Assembly (NCBI RefSeq): GCF_003725735.1 | Contig: NZ_RJTM01000035.1 | Coordinates: 1-64,000 of the forward strand | Reading direction: 5' to 3' | Length of the DNA: 64,000 nt | Source of the DNA: Sinomicrobium pectinilyticum | GTDB lineage: Bacteria; Bacteroidota; Bacteroidia; Flavobacteriales; Flavobacteriaceae | In this document: one piece after another, positions 1-7,577 of the stretch | Layout of the letters: every line of letters begins with the position of its first letter | Position numbering within the stretch: the stretch's first letter is position 1 | Notes under the pieces: model-generated | Seen by the model: only the letters and a program-made list of their open reading frames with translations | Told to the model about the DNA's origin: nothing | Databases searched by the model: none | Program-made: the position numbers and the translations under genes

Positions 1-10
1 TCAATACAAA

Positions 11-418
11 ATGGAAAATAAATTTAAAAATAAAGGCGAGCTGATTATAGAACAGTTTGAAAATATAAAATGGAAAGACTTCCCGGGAGCTCCGGAAGTA
101 AAGTACTTTGATGTGGAAGGTACAATATCATCACCGGGGCCATTTATTGCACGTGTAAAGATGCCGGCTGGATACAAGGCAGCAATGCATGAACACTCAG
201 CCCCTTTTTTTGAACGCAACATTGTTATCTCAGGAGTAATGCACTTAGGCATCGGAGCTGAGTTTGACGAGTCAAAAGGAGTAGCGCTTGGTGCCGGTGC
301 AATTGCAGTGATACCTCCTGGTGTAAAACATTATTCTTGGAATGATGTAGAAACGGTTATACATGTACACGGGGAAGGCCCTTGGGTTCCTCCTGAATTT
401 TTAAATAGCCATTTATAA
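11..418 (+). CDS. Small cupin-domain protein
   Basis: A 135-residue single-domain protein with a cupin-type metal site: His60 and His62 in an HEH triplet, Glu68, and His107 in the second motif after a PPG turn. No signal peptide is seen, so it should be cytosolic. Stand-alone cupins of this size bind a metal and act as sensors, isomerases or dioxygenases; the substrate cannot be told from sequence. The downstream NmrA-like gene starts 36 bases after its stop, so the two may be co-transcribed. The start is the first ATG in the window; sequence further upstream is missing, so a longer start cannot be excluded. Confidence 0.8.
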   Translation: MENKFKNKGELIIEQFENIKWKDFPGAPEVKYFDVEGTISSPGPFIARVKMPAGYKAAMHEHSAPFFERNIVISGVMHLGIGAEFDESKGVALGAGAIAVIPPGVKHYSWNDVETVIHVHGEGPWVPPEFLNSHL

Positions 419-454
419 AAAAGTTTAATTAATAAGCACCCAAACTCAAAGAAT

Positions 455-1342
455 ATGAGCAGTAAAATATTAGTAACAGGGGCTTCCGGAAATTTAGGAG
501 CCCTTGTAGTTGAATCATTATTACAAAAAACAGCCGCAAGTAACATCGCTGTTATGCTAAGGAATCCCAAGGATGCAGAAGCATTTACCAGTAAAGGAAT
601 TAATATCCGCATAGCGAATTACGATGATATAACCACGATGGTTGAGGCTTTTAAAGGAATTTCCAAACTGTACTTCGTTTCAGGCTCTGATCTTGAAGCC
701 CGTTTGGTTCAGCACAAAAATGTTGTAGCAGCGGCAAAAGCAGCAAAAGTAGGACATATAGTATACACCAGTTTTTCACGAAAGGATGGGGCCGTTAACC
801 ATACCCTGTCCACACTTGCCCAAGGACATTTAATTGCCGAAGAAGCCATTAAAAACTCAGGAATACCTTATACTTTTTTACTAAATAATTATTATATGGA
901 AGTGATCCCATTATTTGTTGGTGAAAATATCCTTACCAGCCAGACCATTTACTTCCCAGCACTACAAGGCAAAAGCGGGTTTATAGCCCGAAAGGATATA
1001 GCAGAGCTTTCTGCAGAAATATTAACCACGGCGGGGCACGAAAACAAGGTCTATGAGGTAAGTGGTGAAAAAGCGTACACATTTGATGAAATAGCAAAAC
1101 TTATTTCTGAGATAAGCAACACTACCATTAGCTACGTATCACCATCGGAAGTAAATTTCGAAAAAACACTTAAGGAGCATGGGATCCCACAAGCTCTTAT
1201 CGATATTAGTATCTTATCGGCGAGGGCTATCGTAAAAGGTGAATTTGAAAAGACATCAGATAATTTTCAGAAAATTACCGGCCGTAAGCCGACAAGCTTG
1301 AGTAAATTTTTAAATGAAACTTACGGATTCAATACTAACTAA
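455..1342 (+). CDS. NmrA-like NAD(P)-binding reductase
   Basis: A 295-residue Rossmann-fold protein. The dinucleotide-binding glycine motif GASGNLG lies at residues 9-15 near the N-terminus, and the extended-SDR layout fits the NmrA / QorB (NAD(P)H:quinone oxidoreductase 2) group, with a variable C-terminal substrate lobe. No signal peptide is seen, so it is cytosolic. Proteins of this family act either as quinone or aldehyde reductases or as redox-sensing NADP binders. It follows a cupin gene closely on the same strand. The exact substrate is not predictable. The ATG start directly precedes the first beta strand, as is usual for the family. Confidence 0.82.
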   Translation: MSSKILVTGASGNLGALVVESLLQKTAASNIAVMLRNPKDAEAFTSKGINIRIANYDDITTMVEAFKGISKLYFVSGSDLEARLVQHKNVVAAAKAAKVGHIVYTSFSRKDGAVNHTLSTLAQGHLIAEEAIKNSGIPYTFLLNNYYMEVIPLFVGENILTSQTIYFPALQGKSGFIARKDIAELSAEILTTAGHENKVYEVSGEKAYTFDEIAKLISEISNTTISYVSPSEVNFEKTLKEHGIPQALIDISILSARAIVKGEFEKTSDNFQKITGRKPTSLSKFLNETYGFNTN

Positions 1343-1674
1343 TAGTTCTTATTCAAATGTAGCTTTGTGTAATCTCAAAACTATTATTTAGGCATTCTTC
1401 ACAGTAGCGCTTTCCTTTTTTAAAGAATCAAACGAAAAGGAAACATATACAACATGGACTTAGAGAAACCAACAGATGCCGAAGTTCCTTCCGGGTTTCA
1501 GAAGTGCGATTTAAATGTTGTTAGGAAGTTTTTGTTACACGTATTTCCTTTTTGGTAAATCTTCTAATGGATTATATAAGCATTAAATAACATGAAAAAA
1601 AGTTTGGTGCATTTAACTTAAGTAAAAATTTCTCTGAATAGTAGCTGTTACTTGTGACATGAATTTTAAAACAA
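1343..1674. other. Intergenic, AT-rich, no clear gene
   Basis: Low-GC spacer. It holds one 34-codon open frame (ATG at 1454, stop at 1556-1558) with no recognisable domain, and poly-A/T tracts just upstream of the next gene. No tRNA, repeat or convincing terminator was seen. Confidence 0.5.
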
Positions 1675-2508
1675 ATGAAAATGAAAAATTTAAAAATTAT
1701 TGCGTTATTGAGTATGGTATTCTACACCATGCAAGCATGTTCGGATGATGATGACCATACATCCACTGATACTGAATATGCTACCATAGTAATGGTACAT
1801 GGAGCTTGGCAGAATGCCTCGGTATGGGATCAGGTAAAAAACCAATTGCAATCGCAGGGCCATACTGTAGTGGCCGTAGAATTATTGGGGCACGGAGAAG
1901 ATGAAACTCCAGTGGCAGACATTACTTTTGAAGCCTATGTAAAACAAGTAAAGACAGCTATTGCAGCTCAAGGCACTCCAGTTATTTTACTGGGACATAG
2001 TCTTGGCGGTGCAGTAATTACACAGACTGCTGCTGAAGTATCGGAACAGATTGAAAAGCTGGTTTATATAGCAGGCTTTATTCCGGAAAACGGAAAAAGT
2101 GTGTTGGATAATTCTGCATTGGATACCACATCCTTATTACCGTCTGCCCTAGAATTCTCTGCGGATGGTAGCACTGCGGCCATTGCAGATCCGGAAACCA
2201 ATATTCCGGAAATCTTCTGCCAATATGGAGCCCAGGCACAAGTTGATTTGCTGATAAAAAACCTCAAACCAGAACCTTTGGCTCCTTTGGCAACCCCTTT
2301 AGCTTATTCAGGGGAAGATTACAATACGATATCCAACAAGTATTATGTATTTACCAAAGAAGATCACGCCATTACCTATTCGTTTCAGAAGAAAATGGCA
2401 TCAGATGCCGGCATCACCAAAACTTATGAAGTTACTTCCGGGCATAGTCCCTTTGTTTCTAGACCGGATGAAGTCCTACAAATTTTACAAACCATTTTAG
2501 AAGATTAA
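1675..2508 (+). CDS. Alpha/beta-hydrolase lipoprotein
   Basis: A 277-residue exported esterase-like hydrolase. The N-terminus is a lipoprotein signal peptide with lipobox MQAC (Cys22), followed by a run of aspartates that would keep the protein in the periplasm or on the surface. The fold is the alpha/beta hydrolase: an HG motif for the oxyanion hole near residues 42-43, the nucleophile elbow GHSLGG with Ser109, and a C-terminal His at about residue 257 (SGHSP). Substrate unknown; the group includes salicylate esterase and hydroxynitrile-lyase-like enzymes. A second in-frame ATG two codons later is an equally good start. The peroxiredoxin gene begins four bases after the stop, which suggests an operon. 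Confidence 0.85.
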   Translation: MKMKNLKIIALLSMVFYTMQACSDDDDHTSTDTEYATIVMVHGAWQNASVWDQVKNQLQSQGHTVVAVELLGHGEDETPVADITFEAYVKQVKTAIAAQGTPVILLGHSLGGAVITQTAAEVSEQIEKLVYIAGFIPENGKSVLDNSALDTTSLLPSALEFSADGSTAAIADPETNIPEIFCQYGAQAQVDLLIKNLKPEPLAPLATPLAYSGEDYNTISNKYYVFTKEDHAITYSFQKKMASDAGITKTYEVTSGHSPFVSRPDEVLQILQTILED

Positions 2509-2512
2509 TACG

Positions 2513-2983
2513 ATGGGAATATTCAATAAAGCAAAAGGACTGGAAACAGGAACTCGTATTCCTGAATTTCAACTAAAGGATCAGAATGGAATTTGGGTGA
2601 AGTTACCGGAAGCCATTCTGCAAAAAGGTGCAGTTATATATTTCTACCCTAAAAATGAAAGTGGGGTTTGCACCAAAGAAGCCTGTGCTTTTCGTGACAA
2701 CTTTGAAACCTTTTCTGATATGGGATTTCAGGTGATTGGCATAAATAATGCCAGTGTTGAAAATCATAAGGCCTTTCAGAAAAATCATCGGTTACCCTTT
2801 ACTTTATTAAGTGATCCTGGAAACAAAGTTCTTAAAATGTTTGGTATAAGGAATGTTTTGTTTTTAACCGGAAGGGAGACCTTTGTCCTGGATAAAGAAG
2901 GAATGATTCTCCATAAATTCAGGGATTTTCTAAATGGCGAAAAACACATTCAAGAAGCCTTAAAAATCTTGAAAAATTATTAA
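2513..2983 (+). CDS. bcp: Thioredoxin-dependent peroxiredoxin, PrxQ/BCP type
   Basis: A 156-residue cytosolic peroxiredoxin that reduces hydroperoxides with thioredoxin. The peroxidatic cysteine is Cys53 and the resolving cysteine Cys58, the C-x4-C spacing of the PrxQ subgroup. The residues before the active Cys read SGV instead of the usual TPG, so the threonine that normally supports the active site is not in its usual place. The downstream block with Phe, Asp and Pro (LLSDPGNKV) is typical. It sits four bases behind the lipoprotein hydrolase and is followed by a good terminator, so the pair looks like one transcript. Confidence 0.85.
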   Translation: MGIFNKAKGLETGTRIPEFQLKDQNGIWVKLPEAILQKGAVIYFYPKNESGVCTKEACAFRDNFETFSDMGFQVIGINNASVENHKAFQKNHRLPFTLLSDPGNKVLKMFGIRNVLFLTGRETFVLDKEGMILHKFRDFLNGEKHIQEALKILKNY

Positions 2984-2991
2984 TTATACTG

Positions 2992-3023
2992 GGCTTGCAT
3001 CTTTTGGATGCAGGCCTTTTTTT
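2992..3023 (+). terminator. Rho-independent terminator after the peroxiredoxin
   Basis: A G/C-rich stem, GGCTTGCATC pairing with GATGCAGGCC around a TTTTG loop, is followed by seven to eight T. It starts about ten bases after the peroxiredoxin stop. Confidence 0.85.
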
Positions 3024-3041
3024 AGTTTAAATCATTGTGAA

Positions 3042-3131
3042 ATGGATAGGAGATCCTTATATGATTACCTTAACAAGTTTTCAGGACTGTCTGAAAAGGA
3101 CTTTGAAAAAGAAGAACAATTCTGGTACTAA
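3042..3131 (+). pseudogene. N-terminal fragment, possibly of a Crp/Fnr-like regulator
   Basis: A 29-codon frame starting MDRRSLYDYLNKFSGLSEKD and stopping at TAA. Its helical pattern resembles the first 30 residues of Bacteroidota Crp/Fnr regulators, but nothing of the cyclic-nucleotide or helix-turn-helix domain follows. It abuts the toxin remnant. It could instead be a chance reading frame; the family guess is weak. Confidence 0.3.
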
Positions 3132-3631
3132 GGAAATGATGCTATGCGAAAAAGCCCAAGATGAGTTTGCAGCATTCTGTGCTATTGATGTAGTCCCATT
3201 AGGCCAACTTTATGGGGGATAAAATATGTGCTGCTTTGGACAGTCAACACCTTAGGGATTTGTTCAAATATCTAATGCAGAACGAAGGTTTAACGGACGA
3301 AATAAAAAAAGGCTTTTTACTTTGTCTATTGGGGAGCAACCGTCCTTTGCACGAAATGCTCAGCCCTAACCTCACGGACCAAAGTCATGCTATGGAAAAT
3401 CATTTTGATGGAATGAGCTATGTCCCATTTTCCTATGAAGATTTTGAAAAAACCAGGAACCGACTTATAACGGCCGTCAAAGAAAGCCTAACAAAAGAAG
3501 ATAAAGATATTTTTGGACTTCAAGAGCTTACACCGGGGGATTGGAGCGTTTACGATTTTGAAAGATTCCCTGCTGTTCTATGGAAGCTACAAAATCTTCA
3601 TAAACTTAAAAACAATGACCCTTTAAAATAA
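3130..3631 (+). pseudogene. AbiEii/AbiGii-type nucleotidyltransferase toxin, truncated and frameshifted
   Basis: Two overlapping frames together match the C-terminal half of the AbiEii (DUF1814) nucleotidyltransferase family, the toxin of type IV toxin-antitoxin systems. Frame one ends in GQLYGG and stops; frame two carries on with KICAALDSQHLRDLF. The family motif reads LYGGKICAALD, so deleting the single T at 3220 restores one continuous reading. Downstream family hallmarks remain: a block ending in SNRPLHE, FDGM, and the terminal FERFPAVLWKL. The N-terminal nucleotidyltransferase core is missing and no AbiEi antitoxin is adjacent, so this is a dead remnant. Confidence 0.75.
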
Positions 3632-3815
3632 GATAATTTGGTTGGGGCGTTAAATAACACACTGCACTAACGGAAGATTTCCTGTCCCAAATTCATTCTA
3701 TTTTTGGGACAGAGTGAATATGAAATTAAGGTAAATACTATTATGATTGCCCCCTTTAATATTCTTAAACATCAATAGCCATCAAACCATATTCCAACCT
3801 CAAAAATGGCAAAAT
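3632..3815. other. Spacer between the toxin remnant and the tRNA-Leu region
   Basis: AT-rich spacer with no gene or hairpin that could be supported. It is the first part of a 498-base stretch without a protein gene, whose remaining parts (tandem repeat, terminator, tRNA-Leu) are listed separately. Confidence 0.5.
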
Positions 3816-3837
3816 GTTGTACCTAGGTTGTACCTGA
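3816..3837. repeat. 11-bp tandem direct repeat near tRNA-Leu
   Basis: GTTGTACCTAG is followed directly by GTTGTACCTGA, two 11-base units differing at the last two bases. It lies beyond the terminator on the 3' side of tRNA-Leu. A repeat with the same period and the same relative position sits beside tRNA-Arg. Such pairs could be recombinase arm sites; that is inference. Confidence 0.6.
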
Positions 3838-3861
3838 GAAAAAAAATGAAACAATTTTAAC

Positions 3862-3887
3862 AAAAAAAGCCGAAGATCTCTCTCCGG
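3862..3887 (-). terminator. Terminator of tRNA-Leu
   Basis: On the minus strand, seven bases just past the tRNA (CCGGAGA) pair with TCTTCGG around a GAGA loop, with one G-U pair. They are followed by C and seven T. Confidence 0.75.
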
Positions 3888-3893
3888 TTTTTG

Positions 3894-3975
3894 TGCGGGT
3901 GAAGGGACTTGAACTCCCACACCTTGCGGCATCAGATCCTAAGTCTGACATGTCTACCAATTCCATCACGCCCAT
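3894..3975 (-). tRNA. tRNA-Leu (UAG), irregular
   Basis: The minus strand shows a leucine-type tRNA of 82 bases. The D-loop contains AATTGGTAGAC, the anticodon arm is a perfect TCAGA/TCTGA stem with loop CTTAGGA giving anticodon TAG, the variable arm CCGCAAGG is leucine-like, and the T-loop is TTCAAGT. No CCA is encoded. The acceptor stem is poor: AUGGGCG against CACCCGC leaves A-C oppositions at 1-72 and 6-67 and a U-G at 2-71, and the T stem has an A-C at 52-62. All deviations are transitions from a paired state. It may be a decaying copy or a lineage-specific variant. Confidence 0.75.
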
Positions 3976-4129
3976 TTTTAACAATATTTATAGAACTTAA
4001 ATTAGGTTTATTCCTAAGCTAAACTTCCGGAATACCGATGCCCGTGTTAGGTTTGTCCCAATATTCTTTGGTGATAAAGTTATATTTGTAACATATAACG
4101 TGGTGTAATTTTAAAAAACCGAATTTTTT

Positions 4130-5230
4130 TTGGAGAATAATATAGAGTTAATATCAAGTTTAGGGAAAATCATCGTTTTTTTGATGTTGCTGTTTTCTGC
4201 TTTTCTTTTTAGTGTTAAAGGCAATAAAAGGTTACCCAATCAAATATTTGCCACTTTTCTTCTCATTACCGCTTTTGATCTAACAGGTTTATTCTTGATT
4301 GATGGATCAGCCAAGTATCTGAATTTTCAAATTCTGAAATCGGCTTCTTCACTGCTGCAAATGCCCGCATTTTATTTATATGTGCTTTCTGTTTGTTATT
4401 CAGATTTTACCCTTAAACCCAAACACCTATTACATACGGGTTTATTCTTCCTATTTTTATTGATTCTAAAAATTAATTCTTATTCTAATCAAAGCCTTTT
4501 AATTTTGAGAATCGTGGGAGAGGTACAATACTTCGCTTATATCGTTGCTATTTTTTTTGCTCTCAAAAAATACAAAACAATCTATCTGGAAAATTATTCA
4601 AACCCTGATTACACCAACTATAAATGGTTATTTCAAGCAACAGTTATTTTTTGTATTGCACACGTTTTTGTTTTAGTGAAGTTGGGAGCACATTATTTCC
4701 ATAATGACCAGCATTTACTACAGTACATTTATATTTTGATCAGTATCTCTGCCTTGTCCGTTATATGTTGGTTTGTTTTAAAAGCTTTATACAGTCCATA
4801 TCTTTTTACAGGTGTTAGGGCAGCTCTGAAGCCCATAAAATCAACAACCGATAAGTACAAAACAACAGCCGAAAAGGATATTGCTTCCAATGAAGCCATA
4901 AAAAGGCTGACTTTTTATATGGAAAATGAGAAACCGTATTTGGATTTTGAACTGACGCTTCAAAAATTAGCTTCCCAGTTCGGTATGCAGGAAAAAGAAC
5001 TATCAATACTTATCAATCAATATTTGGGAAAACACTTCTTTGATTTTATAAACGAATACCGGATTGAGGAGGCCAAAAGAATTTTAGGAAATCCGCATAA
5101 CGAAGCACTCACCATTTTAGAAATACTTTATCAGGTAGGTTTTAATTCCAAATCCTCTTTTTATACTGCTTTTAAGAAGGAAACAAATCAAACACCTACA
5201 TCATATAGAAAATCAGCTTTGTCCGGTTAA
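4130..5230 (+). CDS. Membrane-anchored AraC-family transcriptional regulator
   Basis: A 366-residue protein with about seven hydrophobic segments in residues 10-225, a short charged linker, then an AraC/XylS DNA-binding domain at roughly 265-360 with two helix-turn-helix units; the second contains the typical VGFNSKSSFYTAFKKETNQTP signature. This layout is common in Bacteroidota and suggests sensing at the inner membrane with direct transcriptional output. The start is a TTG; the next in-frame Met is 18 codons in and would cut into the first membrane helix, so TTG is preferred. The serine hydrolase gene that follows on the same strand is a plausible target. Confidence 0.85.
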   Translation: MENNIELISSLGKIIVFLMLLFSAFLFSVKGNKRLPNQIFATFLLITAFDLTGLFLIDGSAKYLNFQILKSASSLLQMPAFYLYVLSVCYSDFTLKPKHLLHTGLFFLFLLILKINSYSNQSLLILRIVGEVQYFAYIVAIFFALKKYKTIYLENYSNPDYTNYKWLFQATVIFCIAHVFVLVKLGAHYFHNDQHLLQYIYILISISALSVICWFVLKALYSPYLFTGVRAALKPIKSTTDKYKTTAEKDIASNEAIKRLTFYMENEKPYLDFELTLQKLASQFGMQEKELSILINQYLGKHFFDFINEYRIEEAKRILGNPHNEALTILEILYQVGFNSKSSFYTAFKKETNQTPTSYRKSALSG

Positions 5231-5330
5231 AGTGAACCTATTTCTACCTATAAAATCAGTCCGACTTTCTTTAATCGGACGTTTATGACTGTTTTAAATT
5301 TCATTTTTGCTGAAAAATTATATTACAGAA

Positions 5331-6974
5331 ATGAAAAAACCGTTTTTAACCGTAACCCTCCTATTACTATCTTTTCTATCCGTATTTGCGCAAAACAACA
5401 TTGAAGAAAAGCAATGGCACAAAGTGGATTCATTATTAAACAGCTATTATCAACCTGGTACTCCAGGTATTGCAATGGCAATCATAAAAAAGGGGAAAAC
5501 TGTCTATTCCAATCAAATAGGATTGGCAGATATGGAATACGGAATTCCCATAACCGATTCTACAGTTTTTCATATCGCATCTGTTTCCAAGCAATTTACC
5601 GCTTTTTTGGCTGTGTTATTAGAAAAGGAAGGTAAATTGTCCATGGAAGATGATTTAAGACAACACCTGCCTGAACTAAAACAACTCCCGTATAAAATAA
5701 CGCTTCGTCAATTGGCAAATCACACCCACGGTCTACCAAACCTATTCGAATTGGCCCGTCTTCGAGGAATAGGGATTGAAGATAGAATGACACATAGGGA
5801 AGTTGTACAGATGTTGTTGAATATTAAAAAAATAAACTTTAAGCCTGGAGATAAATATGAATACAACAATACCGGTTATGTATTACTTGCAGAAGTTATA
5901 GAACGTATTATAGGGAAACCTTTTCAGGAAATCTTGAAAGATAGAATTTTCACTCCCTTGGGAATGATGCATAGTATGGCCGTGGATAATTCATCATTAA
6001 TTGTTAAAAACAAAGCCCATTCCTATAGATTAACGAATGGAGAATATGAGAACTATGCCTTTAATATTATGGTGAACGGTTCGTCAGGTATAAGCACGAC
6101 AATTAACGATTTGAGTAAATGGGCAATTAATTTTCAACACTCTGAAAATCAAGAAATTTTCCAGGAAATGCAAGAAAAAACCACTCTCAACTCGGGGAAA
6201 GCTAGACATTATGGATTGGGCCTGGAATTCAAAGACTATAAAGGTTTGAAGGTGGTCTTTCACGGAGGTGGCGATGCGGGTTACCGTTCTTATATTTTAC
6301 ACGTACCCGAGCATAGATTTTCAATAGTATTGCTGGGAAACAATAATGATTTTACACCCCTTAAAATTGTTTACGAAACCGTTGATTTGCTTCTAAAAGA
6401 ATATCAAAAAGAACCATTGTCGCCAAAAAAGGTCAACTATACCACACAAGAATTAAAGCGTTTTGAAGGTACGTACAAGATGTTTCCCGGAACCTATTTT
6501 AATATTACTGCAGAAAACGATACGCTCTATTTTCAATCTTATGGAACACACGATAAAGCTCCGCTTCCTGTTATAGGCGATGGAGACTTCTTGTTTCCCT
6601 ACATTCCTACAAGCAAGTTTTCTTTTTATGAGAATGGCTTTAACTTTCATATTGCGGACTTTAAGTATGACTGCAAGAAAGTAAAGCTAAATGCTCCAAA
6701 GTCAAAGGATATAAATCTTATAGAATATACAGGTATTTATAAAAGCACAGCATTCAATACAGTATATGAATTGGTTATTAAAAATAATCAATTGATTGCC
6801 GTTCATAGTTTTAACGACAACATTGATTTGCACCCTCTTTCCAAAGATAGGTTTTATTCAAATAAACCGTTTTTTGGGACGTTGGATTTTGTGAAAAATG
6901 AGAAAGGAAAGATAATTGAATTCCAGTTATCGGGACAAAATTTAAACAGTATCAAGTTTAAAAAAATCTACTAA
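5331..6974 (+). CDS. Serine hydrolase of the beta-lactamase / class C family
   Basis: A 547-residue exported hydrolase. Residues 1-21 form a signal peptide ending VFAQ. The catalytic triad motifs of the class C beta-lactamase/DD-peptidase fold are present: SxxK with Ser84 and Lys87, YxN with Tyr178 and Asn180, and HGGG near residue 321 replacing KTG. About 200 further residues form a C-terminal domain of the type seen in Bacteroidota D-aminopeptidase-like and esterase relatives. The substrate may be a peptide, an ester or a beta-lactam. The ATG used here directly precedes the signal peptide; an upstream TTG would add eight poor residues. It lies 100 bases after the AraC gene. Confidence 0.87.
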   Translation: MKKPFLTVTLLLLSFLSVFAQNNIEEKQWHKVDSLLNSYYQPGTPGIAMAIIKKGKTVYSNQIGLADMEYGIPITDSTVFHIASVSKQFTAFLAVLLEKEGKLSMEDDLRQHLPELKQLPYKITLRQLANHTHGLPNLFELARLRGIGIEDRMTHREVVQMLLNIKKINFKPGDKYEYNNTGYVLLAEVIERIIGKPFQEILKDRIFTPLGMMHSMAVDNSSLIVKNKAHSYRLTNGEYENYAFNIMVNGSSGISTTINDLSKWAINFQHSENQEIFQEMQEKTTLNSGKARHYGLGLEFKDYKGLKVVFHGGGDAGYRSYILHVPEHRFSIVLLGNNNDFTPLKIVYETVDLLLKEYQKEPLSPKKVNYTTQELKRFEGTYKMFPGTYFNITAENDTLYFQSYGTHDKAPLPVIGDGDFLFPYIPTSKFSFYENGFNFHIADFKYDCKKVKLNAPKSKDINLIEYTGIYKSTAFNTVYELVIKNNQLIAVHSFNDNIDLHPLSKDRFYSNKPFFGTLDFVKNEKGKIIEFQLSGQNLNSIKFKKIY

Positions 6975-7336
6975 AAACTACTTCTTCTATTTTCCATCTT
7001 GTTATTCAATTTCCATTCAATTATTCTAACATAAATCTGGATTGCGGAAATTTTATTGCACTCCAGTAACTTGGACGCAACCTCAATAGAAACCCATATC
7101 TGAAAGAATAATGATGGTGACAAATCTATATTAGTCTAAATAAAAGTAGGCTTCTTCTTTATTCCGCATATATCTGTTATCTGTTTTAGGTAGGAATTCG
7201 AGATTTTATGCCATTACCAAAAATTCCTATTTATAATAAGGTAATCAGATATACTTAAAAAGGCTTTACAAAGATCAAAAAGTTTCAAAAAACGTTAAAG
7301 TTTGTTAAAATTTATTAATTCAGAGGGTATTTCCAA
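6975..7336. other. AT-rich spacer without a gene
   Basis: Very AT-rich sequence between the hydrolase and the tRNA-Arg region. No reading frame with a recognisable domain, no clear hairpin and no promoter of good quality was seen. Confidence 0.5.
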
Positions 7337-7358
7337 AAAGTATGCACAAAGTATGCAT
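7337..7358. repeat. 11-bp tandem direct repeat near tRNA-Arg
   Basis: AAAGTATGCAC followed directly by AAAGTATGCAT, with one base difference. It has the same period and the same place (beyond the tRNA terminator) as the repeat beside tRNA-Leu, but a different sequence. Confidence 0.6.
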
Positions 7359-7369
7359 TTTCAGGAAAC

Positions 7370-7399
7370 AAAAAAGGCCTACAAATTTGTAAGCCTTTG
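7370..7399 (-). terminator. Terminator of tRNA-Arg
   Basis: On the minus strand AAAGGCTTACAAA pairs almost perfectly with TTTGTAGGCCTTT and runs into six T. It begins about ten bases past the tRNA 3' end. Confidence 0.85.
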
Positions 7400-7408
7400 A
7401 TTTTTAAG

Positions 7409-7482
7409 TGATCGCGACAGGATTCGAACCTGTGACCGTCTGCTTAGAAGGCAGATGCTCTATCCAGCTGAGCTACGCGACC
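7409..7482 (-). tRNA. tRNA-Arg (UCU)
   Basis: A standard 74-base cloverleaf on the minus strand. The acceptor GGTCGCG pairs with CGCGATC (one G-U), the anticodon stem TCTGC/GCAGA holds loop CTTCTAA with anticodon TCT, and the T-loop is TTCGAAT. The discriminator is A and no CCA is encoded. It marks the boundary between the AT-richer left part and the menaquinone cluster. Confidence 0.95.
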
Positions 7483-7577
7483 CTTTACTTTTCCTCAAAA
7501 GCGGTGCAAATATATAACCGAATATCGTACAAAACAACACAAATCCGGATAATTTACACATCAGCAGGAAAGCCGGA

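Noticed and set aside
1454-1558. 34-codon frame in the first long spacer
   Set aside because: No signal, no domain and no promoter; cannot be told from chance.
3130-3631. A working type IV toxin-antitoxin system
   Set aside because: The toxin half lacks its catalytic domain, is frameshifted, and no AbiEi antitoxin gene is present.
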